A DNA stretch of 64,000 bases from Oscheius onirici (GCA_932521025.1 OW051471.1:11222001-11286000), one strand, 5' to 3'; positions 10,101-21,802 are shown, counted from the stretch's first letter. Translations and numbers: made by a program. The notes: generated by a model not told the origin, from the sequence alone.

Positions 10101-11672
10101 TAGCATTGGATTAGGGACAATGGGGGGGGGGGGGGTTGATTGAAGTGAGTGAGGGCAAGGTCAAAAGAATCTGTCTGTCTCAAACTTACAGTCGATGCAA
10201 TCGTCTAGATCCCCATGAGTGTATCTCTTATCATGGTTCTCCAAAGCACTCCTACCAGAAAGTCTGGCGCTGACTTGAGACAAATAGCAAGTCGACGTTT
10301 TGGAGTCAAAAGTATAGGCTCTGAACATATTTTTCCAGAACATTCTCACAAATTTCTACCTGCACGGATCTCCTTCTCGGTCTCTAACGGAACACAATTT
10401 TTCACAATCTTCAACATCCTCCGTCTTCTCCCTGCTGTCCCATTGATCCGGTATACCGGCTGACTTGACTCTCATCCAGTTGCACTGACCAGCGAATTGG
10501 GAAATTTCTAGATTTTCTCTTGATGTGAAGTCAGAAGACAAACCATTGCCGCGACAATTGTTCTCATAAAGGTCGGCTTCTTCCACATATTCATAGTGTG
10601 CCCGCGTATTGTATACCGTATTGGGTGAAATGGCCGAAAGGATACATCTTCCAGGCTGTTGATAAATCACGGAGAGACACTTGTCCCTGAAACGTAAAAT
10701 TAACACCAGCTGGTCCCCTTCCCAACTCTCTCCCTGGATATCAGTTGGGTCAATATGTCTGACCTCATGCGTCCTCTCAAGAGACTGTTCCTCACATGAT
10801 TGATTAGTCTCTTTATGACTACGGAAGTATCAGATTTCGTGTTGGAGAGAGGGAGCAACAAAACATCGTAGCCTCCTGAGAGAGACAGTAAACACAGAGG
10901 TATATAGGAATATTTGGAATTTCGAAGAAAAAAAATTTTTGGGAGGAAACAGCAGAAAACTTGAGGAAAAAAAGTAAATTGTGGCCAAATCTTAAAATTT
11001 TTGAAATCGGAATCGGTAAGGACAAATCTACTGCTAATTTCAGAGAAAATGTGTCATTGTGGTCTTATTGAATCCAGGGGGGGGGGGGGGTCAAAAATGT
11101 ATTTATGCTCAATCTGGCTGTTATTATTTATCGGAATTATTTGGGACTTCTTATGTAAAAAAAAACTTACGTTTTCAGGCAAAGAGTAAGGCAGTCTGCT
11201 AGCTTGGCTCCATCGACAGATTCCAAAATACTGGCGTTAGTTTTCAACTGACGAAATGGCCATCGCTCAAACGAAAAACTGCGATGGGAAGAACAAGAAG
11301 AATCTGAAAAATCCGGAAACTTTCGTCGTCAGTTTCCGCGTACTTACCGTTCAGTTCGAGACGCTTTCCCGAATAGAGAACTGCCTCGGCGAGTAGTTTT
11401 TGTTCACTTTCGCTCGGCTGTTTTGATCTGTCCACGAGGAGACAATGCCCCTGTCGGGCAGCGTCGATCACGAAATTGAAACCTGTACAGGATGAAGTCT
11501 TAAATGTTCTTATTTTTAAAAAGAGACGTCCTACTTTTGAACACTGATCTGAGCAAAACTTGAGACTTGGAGCTGGGCTAGAGGAAGTAATGACACCAAG
11601 AGCAACACTTCTTCGTTCCACCACAAAAGAAGGCAATGAGGTGGCCGCCAGTGGCAAAAGCAGCCACCACAT
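7172..11672 (-). CDS. PAN/apple and zona pellucida domain transmembrane protein (NOAH/nompA-like)
   Basis: Thirteen exons, read from 11672 down to 7172, close in frame to about 736 residues. The ATG lies directly behind a TTTCAG, suggesting trans-splicing. A signal peptide (MWWLLLPLAATS) is followed by PAN-like repeats (paired Cys such as CSDQC and CEKLCSVRD with C-Y-L-S), then a ZP domain from about residue 306 (SLHCGESGLELRG, CGFKRT, YGEHGWVQITL, PCSGNCDPKC). A furin-like RTRR lies downstream, and a membrane helix (LIQFCLVIMCILVMYCYL) sits near the C-terminus with a short cytoplasmic tail. This order matches apical matrix proteins such as Drosophila nompA and nematode NOAH, which join epithelium or sensory dendrites to cuticle; this copy is shorter. 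Acceptors near 8323 and 9053 are non-ideal, and the 8707 donor is my best guess. Confidence 0.82.
7436..7938. mobile_element. MITE-like element in the last PAN/ZP intron
   Basis: TTCGTGACGGGACCC at the left end is repeated exactly as its reverse complement at 7924-7938, bounding about 500 bp without a credible ORF inside the 7385-8109 intron. A perfect 22-bp palindrome sits within it at 7505-7526. Fragments of the same end (GGTCCCGTCACGA) recur near 9278. No target-site duplication was clear. Confidence 0.6.
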
Positions 11673-12192
11673 CTGAAATTGCAACAGTAAAGTCAAATAG
11701 TCGAGAAGGGAAAGGGGTCAGGAGGGGCTGGCTGAAGGGATATCCTCGCGCATAATGACCTGGAGGGAAAGGCGCGCACAGGGGGAGAGCGAAATCGTGG
11801 AAGGCGGGGATTGGGAGTGACCGACAGGCGCTTATCGTCCTTTTTTTGGAGAGGAGGTCAGCTCTTTGCCAAATATGGGTGCCGAAGAGAGAGAGGGCAG
11901 GTGGAGCAGCGGAAAGAACTCGGATGCTGGGAACAGGTGGCTGGACAGGAAAGTCACTTTCTTGCTATGACTATGCTTGATTCAGTGATCAGACGAGAGA
12001 GAGAAGACCGACATCTTCCCCAGTTTCTAAATCTCTCTCAGATCTCAACCAAATCCCCCAAAAGCTCAAAGTTTGCCAACACAGCAACGCGTCTCACCAC
12101 TCCCTGCCGTCGTCTAGAATATTCAACAGACGTTTCCTAGCAGCTCGCCTTTTCTGCCAGTCATTTTCACCAACTCTTCCCTCAGCTCCATC
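11673..12192. promoter_or_regulatory. Divergent intergenic region
   Basis: These 520 bases separate the minus-strand PAN/ZP gene from the plus-strand four-pass protein and must hold both promoters. The sequence is GA-rich near the centre. I see no TATA box at a convincing distance and no RNA gene. Confidence 0.4.
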
Positions 12193-12982
12193 ATGACCGA
12201 AAAGGTCTGTGGATGCAATGCCATCACAGCTGCCGGTGTCTGTACAAGTCTTCAAATGATAGTCCTTGTCCTGACTCTCTCAACCACCGGTCTCGTTCTG
12301 GATCGTTACCGTCTTTGGGAGGTCACAGAGCCACGAAGTACTGTCAATTCTACTGAAGCTGCTGAGTATACTGCTGCCGTGAGCCCATTTAGCTTTTTCT
12401 GAGTCATTTGAATTTTCAGAACAAGACTCTCGTCACTGTCGCCCCTCATTGGCCCAAGTCGTTCTTAGAGGTGGCGATGGCCTGGTACGTGGGCTTTGCC
12501 TCATTCTGGCTCTTTTCCCTTCTGATTCTCGCTCTCTCCTTCAAGTACTACCGACCCGTTTTTGTCGTGCCCAACTTTACTGCCCTGATCGTCGGATGCT
12601 TCATGAACCTCATCGCTTTTGGTGAGTCATGACTTTTTCTATTCAGACGACAAAAATTGGTCATGAATGTCGAAAAATAAAATCTGACAACCTTTCTTAA
12701 AATAGTGTAACAGAATTTGTAGCAGTTAAAACAAACTTTCCTTTTTCAGGAGCCTGTCTCTGGCGAATCCTCTCCGAGTCCAAAAACTACCAGACCGACG
12801 AATTTGAAGAGAGTGTCCTGGTCTATTTGATGGGTTTGCTCATCTTTGCCTTTATCTGCTGCATCATTTTCATCATCATCATTTCCAGCTATCACAAGTT
12901 CTTGCGAATGCGCTACGGTCACCAGGTTCCCAAGTTTGTGCAGTCCCGTGCTCGTACCGGCTATCCAGAAGAGATGTATTGA
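12193..12982 (+). CDS. Small four-pass membrane protein, unrecognised
   Basis: Three exons (12193-12378, 12420-12621, 12750-12982) give 206 residues. Hydrophobic segments lie near the N-terminus (SLQMIVLVLTLSTTGLVL), after a sequon-bearing loop (AWYVGFASFWLFSLLILALS), at FTALIVGCFMNLIAFGACLW, and at YLMGLLIFAFICCIIFIIII. This gives four spans with one extracellular loop carrying N-x-S/T sites. The C-terminus is cytoplasmic-like and ends YPEEMY. The stop codon overlaps an AATAAA signal (TGAATAAA). The topology resembles tetraspan/MARVEL-size proteins, but the CCG motif of tetraspanins is missing, so no function is proposed. Confidence 0.75.
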
Positions 12983-13007
12983 ATAAAGAAGAGACCGCTT
13001 AGAACAC

Positions 13008-14029
13008 GTGTTAGAGTGTGTGACACTGTTTACATCCGAGGGCATAAATCAGTCAACAGGCGCTTTGTGCCAGCCGAATAATGAGTGCGCATCCGGGGGT
13101 GATTGGGGGTCGCGCCAATTACCGACACAGACAGACTGTGTTATTGCTCAGGCGAGGCAGGGAGACGTAATTTCGCCTCGGCTCTTTAATGCTGTGCTAC
13201 AATATGCCATTTCCAAAATCGACTGGAACGATGACGGAATCAGAGTGAATGGATCACGACTAACAATGCTAGCCTTTGCGGATGGCATTGTTTTGTTGTC
13301 GAACTCGACCAGAAATTGAAAGATTGCTGTCTAAAGTGGTTACTGCTCTCCGAACAGTTGGACTTGAACTCAATGAGAGGAAGACGAGGTTAATGACAAG
13401 CACTCAGTCCAAGAGACCCATTATCTCACATAACATGACGCTGAACTTCGTGAAATCCTTCATCTATCTGGGATCCAGAATCGCCATTCCTTCAGAACAC
13501 AGTGGAAGTCAGAAGAAGATGTGCACTCGGCCATGCTGCATTCAACAAAATGAAGCCACTCCTCTGCAGTCGTCTTCTCAGGATGAACCAGAAACGCAAG
13601 CTCTTTGAGATGTGCATTTCACCAGTAGTTCTGTATGGCTGTGAAAGCTGGGCGTTGAAAGCTGACGACGAAAGAATCCTACAAGTGTGAACGTCGTATG
13701 GAGCGCAGAATGTTAGGAATCACTCAACTGGACAGAACAATGACCGGCTGAGACAAGTGACGGGTCTGAAAGATTGGGAACAGGCTGCCCAGATGAACAA
13801 GTTGAAATGGGCAAGAAAGATAATTCTAAAAGGACACGATGATTGGGCGAGGATTTGCTCGGAATGGACTCCTTTAGAAGGCAAAAGAAGGCCGGGCAGA
13901 CAGCATGTACGATGTGAAGATAGCTTGAGGCTCGACAACCAAGTTTTTTGGAGATGGGACGAGATCAAATGGGAGGCTGCTAGAAGAGAGGCTCTAGCGA
14001 TGAACGCTTGATAAGCAAATAAATAAATA
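13008..14029 (+). pseudogene. 5'-truncated, frameshifted non-LTR retrotransposon (RT 3' part)
   Basis: Overlapping frames between 13008 and 14011 encode consecutive parts of a LINE reverse transcriptase: QGDVISPRLFNAVLQ, then LTMLAFADGIVLLSN. The catalytic F-A-D-D box has become F-A-D-G. Then come GLELNERKTRLM, a thumb/linker, YGCESWALKADDERILQV and the C-terminal KLKWARKII...EWTP block. At least three frame changes are needed to read it. The copy ends in an (AAAT)n tail around 14013-14029, as RTE-type elements often do. It is the second of three LINE relics here and lies just behind the four-pass gene. Confidence 0.8.
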
Positions 14030-14112
14030 AATTGCTCAGTCGTTTTGAAGGACGGGAAGTTGTTAACAATCGACAGTTAGCACTATATTTTGTCGCCTTT
14101 TTACGAACATAA

Positions 14113-14274
14113 CAATCGCTATAGCTTCTGCCAAATCTTATTCTTGCGTACTTCTCGTTACGCAACTTTGCGTACCAAAAATGCAGTACAAATTAGAATA
14201 CTTGCCCGCGCGCACGCAATATCGCGTCAAAAAAGTACGTAAGGTGAAGATTTGGCATGCGCTATATTTTGAAT
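14113..14274. mobile_element. Short MITE-like inverted repeat
   Basis: GCCAAATCTTATTCTTGCGTACT near the left pairs with the reverse complement of AGTACGTAAGGTGAAGATTTGGC at the right, with a few mismatches, and both arms extend into a GCTATA block. A single arm recurs at 55881-55913. The intervening 80 bases carry CGCG-rich sequence and no ORF. Confidence 0.55.
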
Positions 14275-14529
14275 TTCATCTTTATGAGATAAAGCTGCTA
14301 AAACCATAATTAAGACCGGTTTTTTCGGTGCCCTCATAATTAATTTGATACGTAAGGTGAAGAGAGCCAAGACACCTAAAAAGCAGCCAGTTTCTCCAAG
14401 TTCAGAGAGCTAACATGTCGGAACAAGTCAAGTCTAACTTGTCAAGTAACTTGTTAAAGTAACTACTTAAGAATTACCGTAAGAGGTGACTCTGTACCTA
14501 GGTCACAACACATCGTCTGCTGCTCGGAG

Positions 14530-14931
14530 ATGGCTGCCTATCTGAAGCTCTCTCTTCTGCTGGTGCTGCTACTGGGCGTCTGCCATGGAGATGACCCTGC
14601 TGCTGCTGGTACTCCTGCTCCTTCTGGTCCTACTGCTGCTGCTGCTGCTGCTGGTGCTGTTAGTGCCGTTACCACAGGCCGAGCTGGACAGAGTGCTGCC
14701 ACTATCCAAGCCAGCAATACTACCAAGATTGCCGCTTCGGATCCTGCCACCACTCCCACCACCAAGACTCCCGCCAAAACCAGTCCCACTACTGCTCCTC
14801 CTGCCCAGACGACCACCGTGGCAGCTGCCGCCACCGAGGAAACGACTGTCCAAGAAGGGTCGACGACGAACAGCGCCAAGCAGATCGCCAAAGCCTCCAT
14901 CCCCGTGATCCTGGCCTACCTCTGGATCTGA
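14530..14931 (+). CDS. Ala/Thr/Pro-rich secreted or GPI-anchored protein
   Basis: A single exon of 133 codons. An N-terminal signal peptide (LKLSLLLVLLLGVCHG) is followed by about 90 residues of almost only Ala, Thr, Pro, Ser and Gly with a few Asn-Thr sequons, then a short charged stretch. The hydrophobic C-terminus (IAKASIPVILAYLWI) could be a GPI-attachment signal. The composition suggests dense O-glycosylation, as in mucin-like surface proteins. AATAAA follows the stop directly (14934). The low-complexity GCT/CTG-rich DNA produces long shadow frames on both strands; the signal peptide, termination and poly(A) signal favour this one. Confidence 0.75.
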   Translation: MAAYLKLSLLLVLLLGVCHGDDPAAAGTPAPSGPTAAAAAAGAVSAVTTGRAGQSAATIQASNTTKIAASDPATTPTTKTPAKTSPTTAPPAQTTTVAAAATEETTVQEGSTTNSAKQIAKASIPVILAYLWI

Positions 14932-15490
14932 AAAATAAACATAGGCCTGTGGGGGCGATATTCTGTTGTTTCTTTTCGTGGTCAGGTAGCTTTCTGGTCT
15001 TGTTTCTTGCCTGTTTACGGTAGTGTCTGGAACAGTAGAACATCACAGTTCTTTGGCTTCCAGGTAGCAATCATACTCTTCTAGTCGTTTCCTCTTCTAG
15101 ATGTCGCCGGTAGTTCTACCAATGCTCTCCATCTTGTGCCCTAATTAGCTTTGAACTTTTCTTCAGAGTAGTTTTAATAAAAAATTCTTTTGAAATTTGT
15201 GTAAAGTGCTTTTCTGTTTTTGAAAGCTACTCAAAGTTTGTAGTCTTTGTAAGGCAATTAGTATTTCGTTATTTCCAACTACTGTAGCTCCTCAATGATA
15301 ATGCCTAGATGCTAAAAAAAAGGACAGATCTCCCACTGCGCTCCGCCATTAAAAATATTTTTATTTGAACTATAGAATTCTTCACATAACAGCAAAAGTT
15401 AATAGACTATAACTATATATTGAACTCTTCACACTTGGTTAGAAAGGCTTAAAATGAGATTCAAAGACAATAATTTTGCACGGAATGTTT
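14932..15490. other. Intergenic, AT-rich, between converging genes
   Basis: The stretch holds the 3' ends of the Ala/Thr-rich gene and the SLC6 gene. No frame with splice structure and no repeat copy was recognised. Confidence 0.45.
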
Positions 15491-18400
15491 TCAGAGCTGA
15501 CTGCATTCGATCATTTCTTCTCCCTCATCCGGGTTGCTTGGCTTGATGTCGACTTCGGGACGGAACAGAATCTTGAACTTCTGGAATTTTTGATTACGGT
15601 TTTTTTTTCTAAAAGACCAAACCTCCGCAGTGGTTCCTTCAGTAGTGAACCAGGCAAAAATGGCATAGCCGGGAATGCAGAGCATGGAACTGAGAGACAG
15701 GAACCAGCCGAAAACGTGTCCCCAGAACGGATAGTCGTAGTTGTAGGCTCCGATTCGAAGAGGCTCATATTTGATCAGACCGAAGAGGAGAACTCCCTGA
15801 AAGTACGAACATGAAGCACCTGATTGAACAAAGTTTTCTACGAAAACCATTTTTCACCGATTTTTCAGGAGATGCTAGCGTATTTTGTCTTTGATTCCTC
15901 AAAATTATTACATCGAGTTTATAACCATAGTTTAGGCAAACCAGTCGAAACGTTTCCTCATTCCTAGACCTGGCTCCGGTCTGGGCCGGCCCGCCTGAGC
16001 CCGGTCCCGAGACTTTGCCGCACTACCGGGATCAAAAAACACCCTTTTTCTAAAAAATTTCCAAAATCCCGGCCCATTTCCAGGCGCGGGCCTCAACTTT
16101 CAGGCCCAAGCCCGGCCAGTCAGCCAGGTTTACTCATTCCGTATATCATGTAGCACAAGCGTCCTGTTTGAGACCGTTGCGTCACCAAAAAACCTGATCT
16201 AACTCGTATGGTCTGTTCAAAACGAAGAGGGATTACCGTACAATTTTAGCTATTCCCCTCGAGACCCATTTATACCCAAAAGTTGGATACTCAGCCAACA
16301 AATCTAAAAGATACGCAGCGAAAGTTGGAAATTGTTGCCTGAGTAATAAATTTTTGCGGGTCTCGAAGGGAAGAGCTAAAATCTCACGGTAATCCCTCTT
16401 CTTTTTGAACAGACCATAGACAAGGACTAATCAGGATTCCAGATTTACTGTGTAGTTCAATCTTACACACTTTCTGAGTTTTGGAAATTATTTAATTTGG
16501 TGAGAGAGAAACTTTGTTCACCCTCGTACCAAGTTCCTCTCCTCCCTGCCCCACAAATCTTCTTCACAGCTCCAATCCCCCTCTGTCTCAAGACCCGGCC
16601 AGTCGTCAGCTGCTCGGCTTTGTTTCTATGTTTTCTCAATAGGCTGCCAAATTGCTACTGCCAACTGTCGTCGGCCAATCCATCAATTATCGCCGCCCCC
16701 GTCATAATTCTTCTCGGCACTCTTGATCGCTTTCAGGAACGTGTTTGAAGATCAGTTATATGTTTTTGGTACAAAAATAGTTAAAACTGACAAGACAAAC
16801 GGACGGTGTGGCCACACACCAGCAAAACTTCCACCACTTGCTCGGGTAGTAACCAATCATGCTTCTCATGTGCTCGTACCACCGATCAATTCCTGAATTT
16901 CATAATTTTAAAATCTTAAGCGTAAAAAAGCGTACCAACACTCCAAGAAATGGCTACACATTCAAAGAACAGGAGCCAGAGGAGTGCCCAGCCGGACGCG
17001 GCGTAAAAATCGAACAGTTGGAAGACGTAGAATCCTCCCTAAATGTTACGTTTGAACAAAAATTGGGGATGCATACCTCGGTTACTGTAGAGAGCCCAAT
17101 GACGAAGGAGATGAGACAAATGATTCCTATAAAAATCTCACGACCGAACTTCCGTTCTCGAATGTGGTGAGGGAACTCATCAATTATGGCAGTGAAGAAA
17201 CCTTCCATGGTACAGAACTGAAATATTGGGGATTGATTGAAAGGAAAACAAAAATATTGGAACTCTGCAATTTTTTGAATTCGGTTTTACAAAGCTCAGG
17301 GTTAATAAACTGACAAGCAGGAAGAAAACGAGATTGATACTGATATTGAGAACTGTTGTTAGCCTCTATCAAAGAGTTTCTCTGATCAACTTTGGTGAGC
17401 TTCCAAGCAAAAAAAATGGGACCGCAAATATGATAAACCGCCAAATATTTAAGGCCATGGATGGCTCATTTTCTCGCCTTTTCGTTCCCCATTTCTTTTT
17501 CGAATGGTCCCCCGTCAGTTTTCCCCTCTCTCGCTAAGATAATATTGTAACAGTAAATCTATTATTTGGTACATTTCTGGTTCTTCACTTCTGCCCTAAC
17601 AATAAGACAGTGAGTTGGGCAAAGGGGGAGAAATTCAAGCTACCAAATATGTGTTACTAGTTACAGTTGTTGTTACCGTCATTGTTTTACCAATACCATT
17701 TGTGCAAGGACAAAAACTTCAGAACTTTGACTCATCTACTGATCCCCACCTTTGCCACACCTTGATCTCTGCGCCGTTTGAGCCTCTCCCCTTACATTTT
17801 ACACACTGGTCAGCTTACCTGAGAGTCAATGCCAAGAAACAAAACCATCGAGAAGAAGAGCATTGACCAGACTTGACTGTAAGGAATCTGGAGAATTCCG
17901 GAGGGGTAGGCCAAAAAGAGCAGTCCTGGCCCAGCTTGAGCCACCTCGGCCACACTCTTCTCTTGTTGAGTGGCCATGAAACCAATGAAGGAAAAGATCA
18001 CAAAGCCGGCAAAGATCGAAGTACCGCTGTTTACGAAGCAGACTGTGATGGCTTGCCTGAAAATTAGTATGAGGTTTGTAGTTTGAGACTGTACTTGTAA
18101 ACATTATTGTGGTACTTGTTGTAGCTACCCAATGCGACCAATGCTCCGAGACCCAAGCCATAGGAGAAAAAGACCTGCGTGACGGCGTCTACCCAAATCT
18201 GGAAAAGTAAGCATTATCAGTGTGTTCCTGGGTAGCCTGCTGCCTAATTTCTTCAATTCAGAAAAAATAATGTACATTTCGGAGAAAATCATTGCGAGAT
18301 GAGTTTGGACCGAAATCTCCAGTTTCGCTAAAACCTGTTTAACCGAGGTTTGCTGCTTCATGCAAGAAGACCATTTTCAATGCTTTTAAAGTTTTTTTCA

Positions 18401-20342
18401 GTCGACGCAGTCTTTAAAACAGTCGGTTTAAACCGAGACCAGCAGCCGCATTTCGATTTTTTTCCATCCTCAAAAGTGGAAAAACAATTCTTTCATCATT
18501 TCCTACTAAAAACAAATTAACAAAAGAAAATGTTTCCGTGCAGACTCAAACCCGGGTTGTTTGCGCCAAACACTTACCACTACACCAAAAATTTGCACGG
18601 ACAAAAAAAAACAGAGTCGGCCACAGACACCGTAGCATTTTAATAGTTTAGATCTCTTTTCAAATAGTCGCTATCAACCGAAATTGCATAGTTTGTAAAT
18701 TCACAGCAGAAGAGAAAGCACTACCTTCGATGTCCACAGCTTGCTAAAATCGGGCCTCAAATAGAACTCTAGACCAAGAGAAGCTCCAGGAAGAGTCAGA
18801 CCACGGATCAGAAGGAAGAAGAGCATAATGTATGGAAAGGAAGCGGTCAGGTAGACGACCTGTAATGTTCAACCTCATTAAAAAAATTCTAACCTTTCCA
18901 GTCCACTGAACTCCCTTGAAAATGCACAAGTAGCAGATGACCCAAGCGATGAAAAGGTAAATGGCCAGATCAAATCTCAGGGATCCGGGATGATCGATTC
19001 CTTCACTGATTCCCAGGACTTTATAGCTGAAAAAGTACATGTTTTGGTTTGGAAAATTTCCTACTTCCAGAACTCTTTCACAGGGGACTGAACGCTCAAT
19101 TGGGCTGCCGAACAAACGGTCCAGTCCTGTTTCTCCCCAATAAAGAAAAGTTGCTTATACTCGCGGAGATGGTCGCTGGTTAGGCTCTGAATGGTTTTTA
19201 TGTTGATAACCAGAAAAATGACGCATACCTTGACGTTAAAATATTCAGCGATTGTTCGATTGCTGGTACAGGGCAGCTTCTCGTATTCAGAGCGACAGTT
19301 TACAGTATTCCATCTGCAAAAAGGTTTTCTCAACCACTAGGCATCAGACGTGGAAAGTGATGAAGGAGGAAAGTGATAATTTAAGCAAAATTGTGACTAC
19401 CTGCTGGAATCTGATTTCTTTACTACTGAAACGCAATGGCGTCCGTGAGTGCAAACTAACAAGTCAAAAAAGTTAGAACCTTCGCGAGTTCGCGAGTAAG
19501 ATTTCTAAAATGAGAGAAAGATGAAGAGTTCCCGAGCACAGCATGGACAAAACCTTTAGTTTAGTCCCATGGGTCCAAGCTCCAAATTATGGGAAAAAAT
19601 TGTCAAGGCGGCCAAAGCCACGACTGGCGCTATTTGAGTCTGAATATTTCGAAAGAGGAGTGTTTCAAAGGATGTTATACTGTCGTTCAGTATCTCTCTG
19701 TAAGACTATTTTCTCTCTTTAGTGCCAGCTTCTTCAATATCATCACAGACTAGACTTTTCTTTCACTTGAAAACCTACTCATTATCACAGTTCCTCCATG
19801 GTACATTATCATCCAGTCTCAAACTGTTCCACAGGTAACACAGGGCCCAAGACAGCACGACAATGTAGTAAATATTGAGCCAGAAGGCCATAACAGCTGC
19901 CGCAATTCCCACTCCTTTGAAGATTGGACAAATCTTGAACATGCCCAGTCCGCCGACTGAGAGTAGCTGTCCCCATGATGTCTCCAAGATGAACAGCGGC
20001 GCTCCGCAGAAAATTACCGAAATGATGTAGGGAATGAGGAAAACACCTGAAAACTGTTATTATTTGTCGCAATTCTAGACGCTATGAGAGTCAGCTGACT
20101 GGATACTCTAGACGTTGAAAAATTGCTTTGTAACATTGAGGGTGTTCTTCTCAATCTCTTTCATTCGTATTCAAAGAGTCAGATAATCATAGACAGAGTA
20201 ACTGACCTCCTCCATTCTGATAGCAGAGATACGGAAAACGCCACACATTCCCCAGTCCTATGGCGTATCCGATACAGGACATGATAAAGTCGGCCCAGGA
20301 GCTCCATTGCTCTCGGTCATGAACCGGAGTCAGACGCTCCAT
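15491..20342 (-). CDS. Sodium- and chloride-dependent neurotransmitter transporter, SLC6, GABA-transporter type
   Basis: Thirteen exons read from 20342 to 15491 close in frame to 609 residues, the usual SLC6 length with twelve membrane spans. TM1 carries the family signature [19 protein letters not shown]. Other landmarks are [20 protein letters not shown] (TM3), the extracellular Cys pair with an N-R-T sequon, [46 protein letters not shown] (TM6-7 region), [24 protein letters not shown] and [15 protein letters not shown]. These fit GAT/betaine-type transporters more closely than monoamine or amino-acid branches. The protein would take up its solute with sodium and chloride at the plasma membrane. 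TTTCAG at 20419-20424 precedes the first ATG by about 76 bases, consistent with trans-splicing. Large introns hold a MITE and a tRNA-like sequence. Confidence 0.92.
16209..16416. mobile_element. Tc1/mariner-type MITE, copy 2, with TA target duplication
   Basis: TGGTCTGTTCAAAA begins the left arm and TTTTGAACAGACCA ends the right arm. The arms share about 50 bp, including the GAGGGATTACCGT region. TA dinucleotides flank both ends (16207-16208 and 16417-16418), the duplication expected for Tc1/mariner insertion. The element lies in the last large SLC6 intron. Confidence 0.8.
18536..18600 (-). tRNA. tRNA-like sequence, probably a pseudogene or SINE head
   Basis: Read on the minus strand, the 65 bases begin CCGTGCA and end TGCACGG, a perfect seven-base acceptor-type stem. 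Inside are an A-box-like TGGTGTAGTGGTAAG and a B-box-like GGGTTTGAGTC. The T-arm stem does not pair well and the anticodon arm is short (GTTTG-GCG-CAAAC), so a functional tRNA is unlikely. It sits within an SLC6 intron. Confidence 0.4.
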
Positions 20343-21540
20343 TGCGTCTTTTGCTTCCGTGGGGGATCCGGCTGCTGAAGGAGAAGGGCAGACGAACGAA
20401 GGCGAGAGAAGCTTACTGAAATAAACAAAAGTCAAAAAGAGCTTGGAAGGAGGCAGACTATAGACGAGAAATTCATAGAACAGATATCCTGAGGAAGAAT
20501 TTTGTCTAGACTTTCAAATAGTTTGTTCAGTGATTAAGGAACTAGAAGTATGTGAAAAATTTCATGTTTTGCCAGAAATCCGAGATCAAAGAGAAGTTTT
20601 CAAGTCAGAAAACAGAACATGTAACATATGGCGGAAAGAGTAATCTTCTCGCCACGAGTACTAGCTCGTCATTTGCATAACGGAAAGAGAGGAAGAAGAA
20701 GATTTGCCCATAGAGAGCACAAGATTCATTTTAGATAGGAACAAGCCTAGTTTATTGCCCTAACAGTTGTCCACGCCACAAGAGCCACTTTTACGACAAT
20801 GGGCCCTTGGAACAGTTAACTTGACGCGATAAAAAGAGAGGAGCCAGAGGGCTTCCCCGGGGCCATTTTGATGCCTCTTTCGCGCGTATATTTTTGCGGC
20901 AGCAACACTCGCAACTCAGAAAGCAAAATGTGTAAAGAGCCTCGAAATCAGCCGGGCAGGTGAGGAGAGAGAGGGAGGACCCTCAAATCACAGCCGGGTT
21001 GTCGATCAATCAGTCGGGCTCTGCTCCGTGCCTAATTGTTCTGACCAATTGGTCTCGTTTTTCAGAGAGATCTAGAGACAGAGGGACAGAGAGACGGAGA
21101 GACAGAAGGACAGAGAATCTCATTTCCCCTTTTCGGGTCGAGAGACAAAAAACGACAAATGTTTATGAAACACTTTGTGTGTCTGGGAGGAAGAGCTTTA
21201 ATAGAAAAGGAAGGTCCTCGAGAACGTGGCCTCATTGTCTTTGGAGCTTTTTAAGTGACAATAAGAAGACACTTCACAAGTTCGGACAGAAGCACATTTG
21301 TCGGCGGGAGACGAGATTGGGTTGAGCTGTGGGAAAAGGGGAAGTTGGGGATGAGGAGAGTCAGATCTTCAGGAGAGAGCGAACATGAGTTTCAGTTTCA
21401 ACTAGAAATGATAGTTTTGACTGTTGTATCGTTGTTAAATTCGTATTTCCCGTCAATTATTATGGTCTCGTCGCGAACTGTACAGTAATCCAATTTTTAC
21501 GCGTTGCCTTTAAATGTTCCCAATTCCAGAGTTCTGTTTG
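20343..21540. other. Upstream region of the SLC6 gene, no gene seen
   Basis: The first 80 bases include the probable trans-splice acceptor of the SLC6 gene. The remainder has a purine-rich AGAGAGACAGA tract around 21060-21110 but no credible coding or RNA gene. Confidence 0.45.
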
Positions 21541-21555
21541 CGCCGGATGCACGAA

Positions 21556-21612
21556 ATGGCGCAGTGGATAAGTGCGCCGCCTACAAATCTATTCATGGGC
21601 CAAGTTCGATCC
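21556..21612 (+). tRNA. tRNA-like / SINE sequence
   Basis: TGGCGCAGTGGATAAG resembles a Pol III A box and AGTTCGATCCC a B box, about 45 bases apart. The acceptor and T stems do not pair, so this is a tRNA-derived relic rather than a gene. A second one with a near-identical A box lies 0.25 kb downstream on the opposite strand. Confidence 0.4.
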
Positions 21613-21802
21613 CCCAATGAGGGGAATAGTTTTATTTTTGAATTCAATAATGCTTCAACAGTTAGTTTATGAACTACTTCGCTTTGGACGACTTTATTCA
21701 TCAGAACACAAAAAAAAGTGTTGAAAAGCAGTTGAAAGAGGTTTATTATGTGTGAAAAAAAGCAATTTGGTCATAAATTTATACATAAAAACCGAGGATC
21801 AT

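Noticed and set aside
10122-11091. Runs of 12-13 G (near 10123 and 11080) and of C or G elsewhere (6718, 36158, 59690)
   Set aside because: Simple homopolymers, not arranged as multi-tract quadruplex motifs; more likely slippage or sequencing-prone sites.
11485-11545. Intron between CSDQCSK and GFNF in the PAN/ZP gene
   Set aside because: Splicing there would break the frame and remove a PAN cysteine; reading straight through keeps SSCTGFNF and the domain spacing.
12746-13045. 99-codon minus-strand frame over the four-pass gene
   Set aside because: Antisense of the third exon; no splice signals or family match.
14538-14908. Long frames on both strands over the Ala/Thr-rich gene (for example a Val/Ala-rich minus-strand frame and a Leu/Pro-rich plus-strand frame)
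   Set aside because: They are shadows of GCT/CTG low-complexity coding DNA. Only the 14530 frame has a signal peptide, a sensible composition and a poly(A) signal just after its stop.
15960-16110. GC-rich GGGCCGGCCCGCC block in an SLC6 intron as a gene or CpG promoter
   Set aside because: It has partial inverted symmetry (GGCCCAAGCCCGGCC against the left side) and no ORF or start; most likely a foldback relic like the one at 46985-47125.
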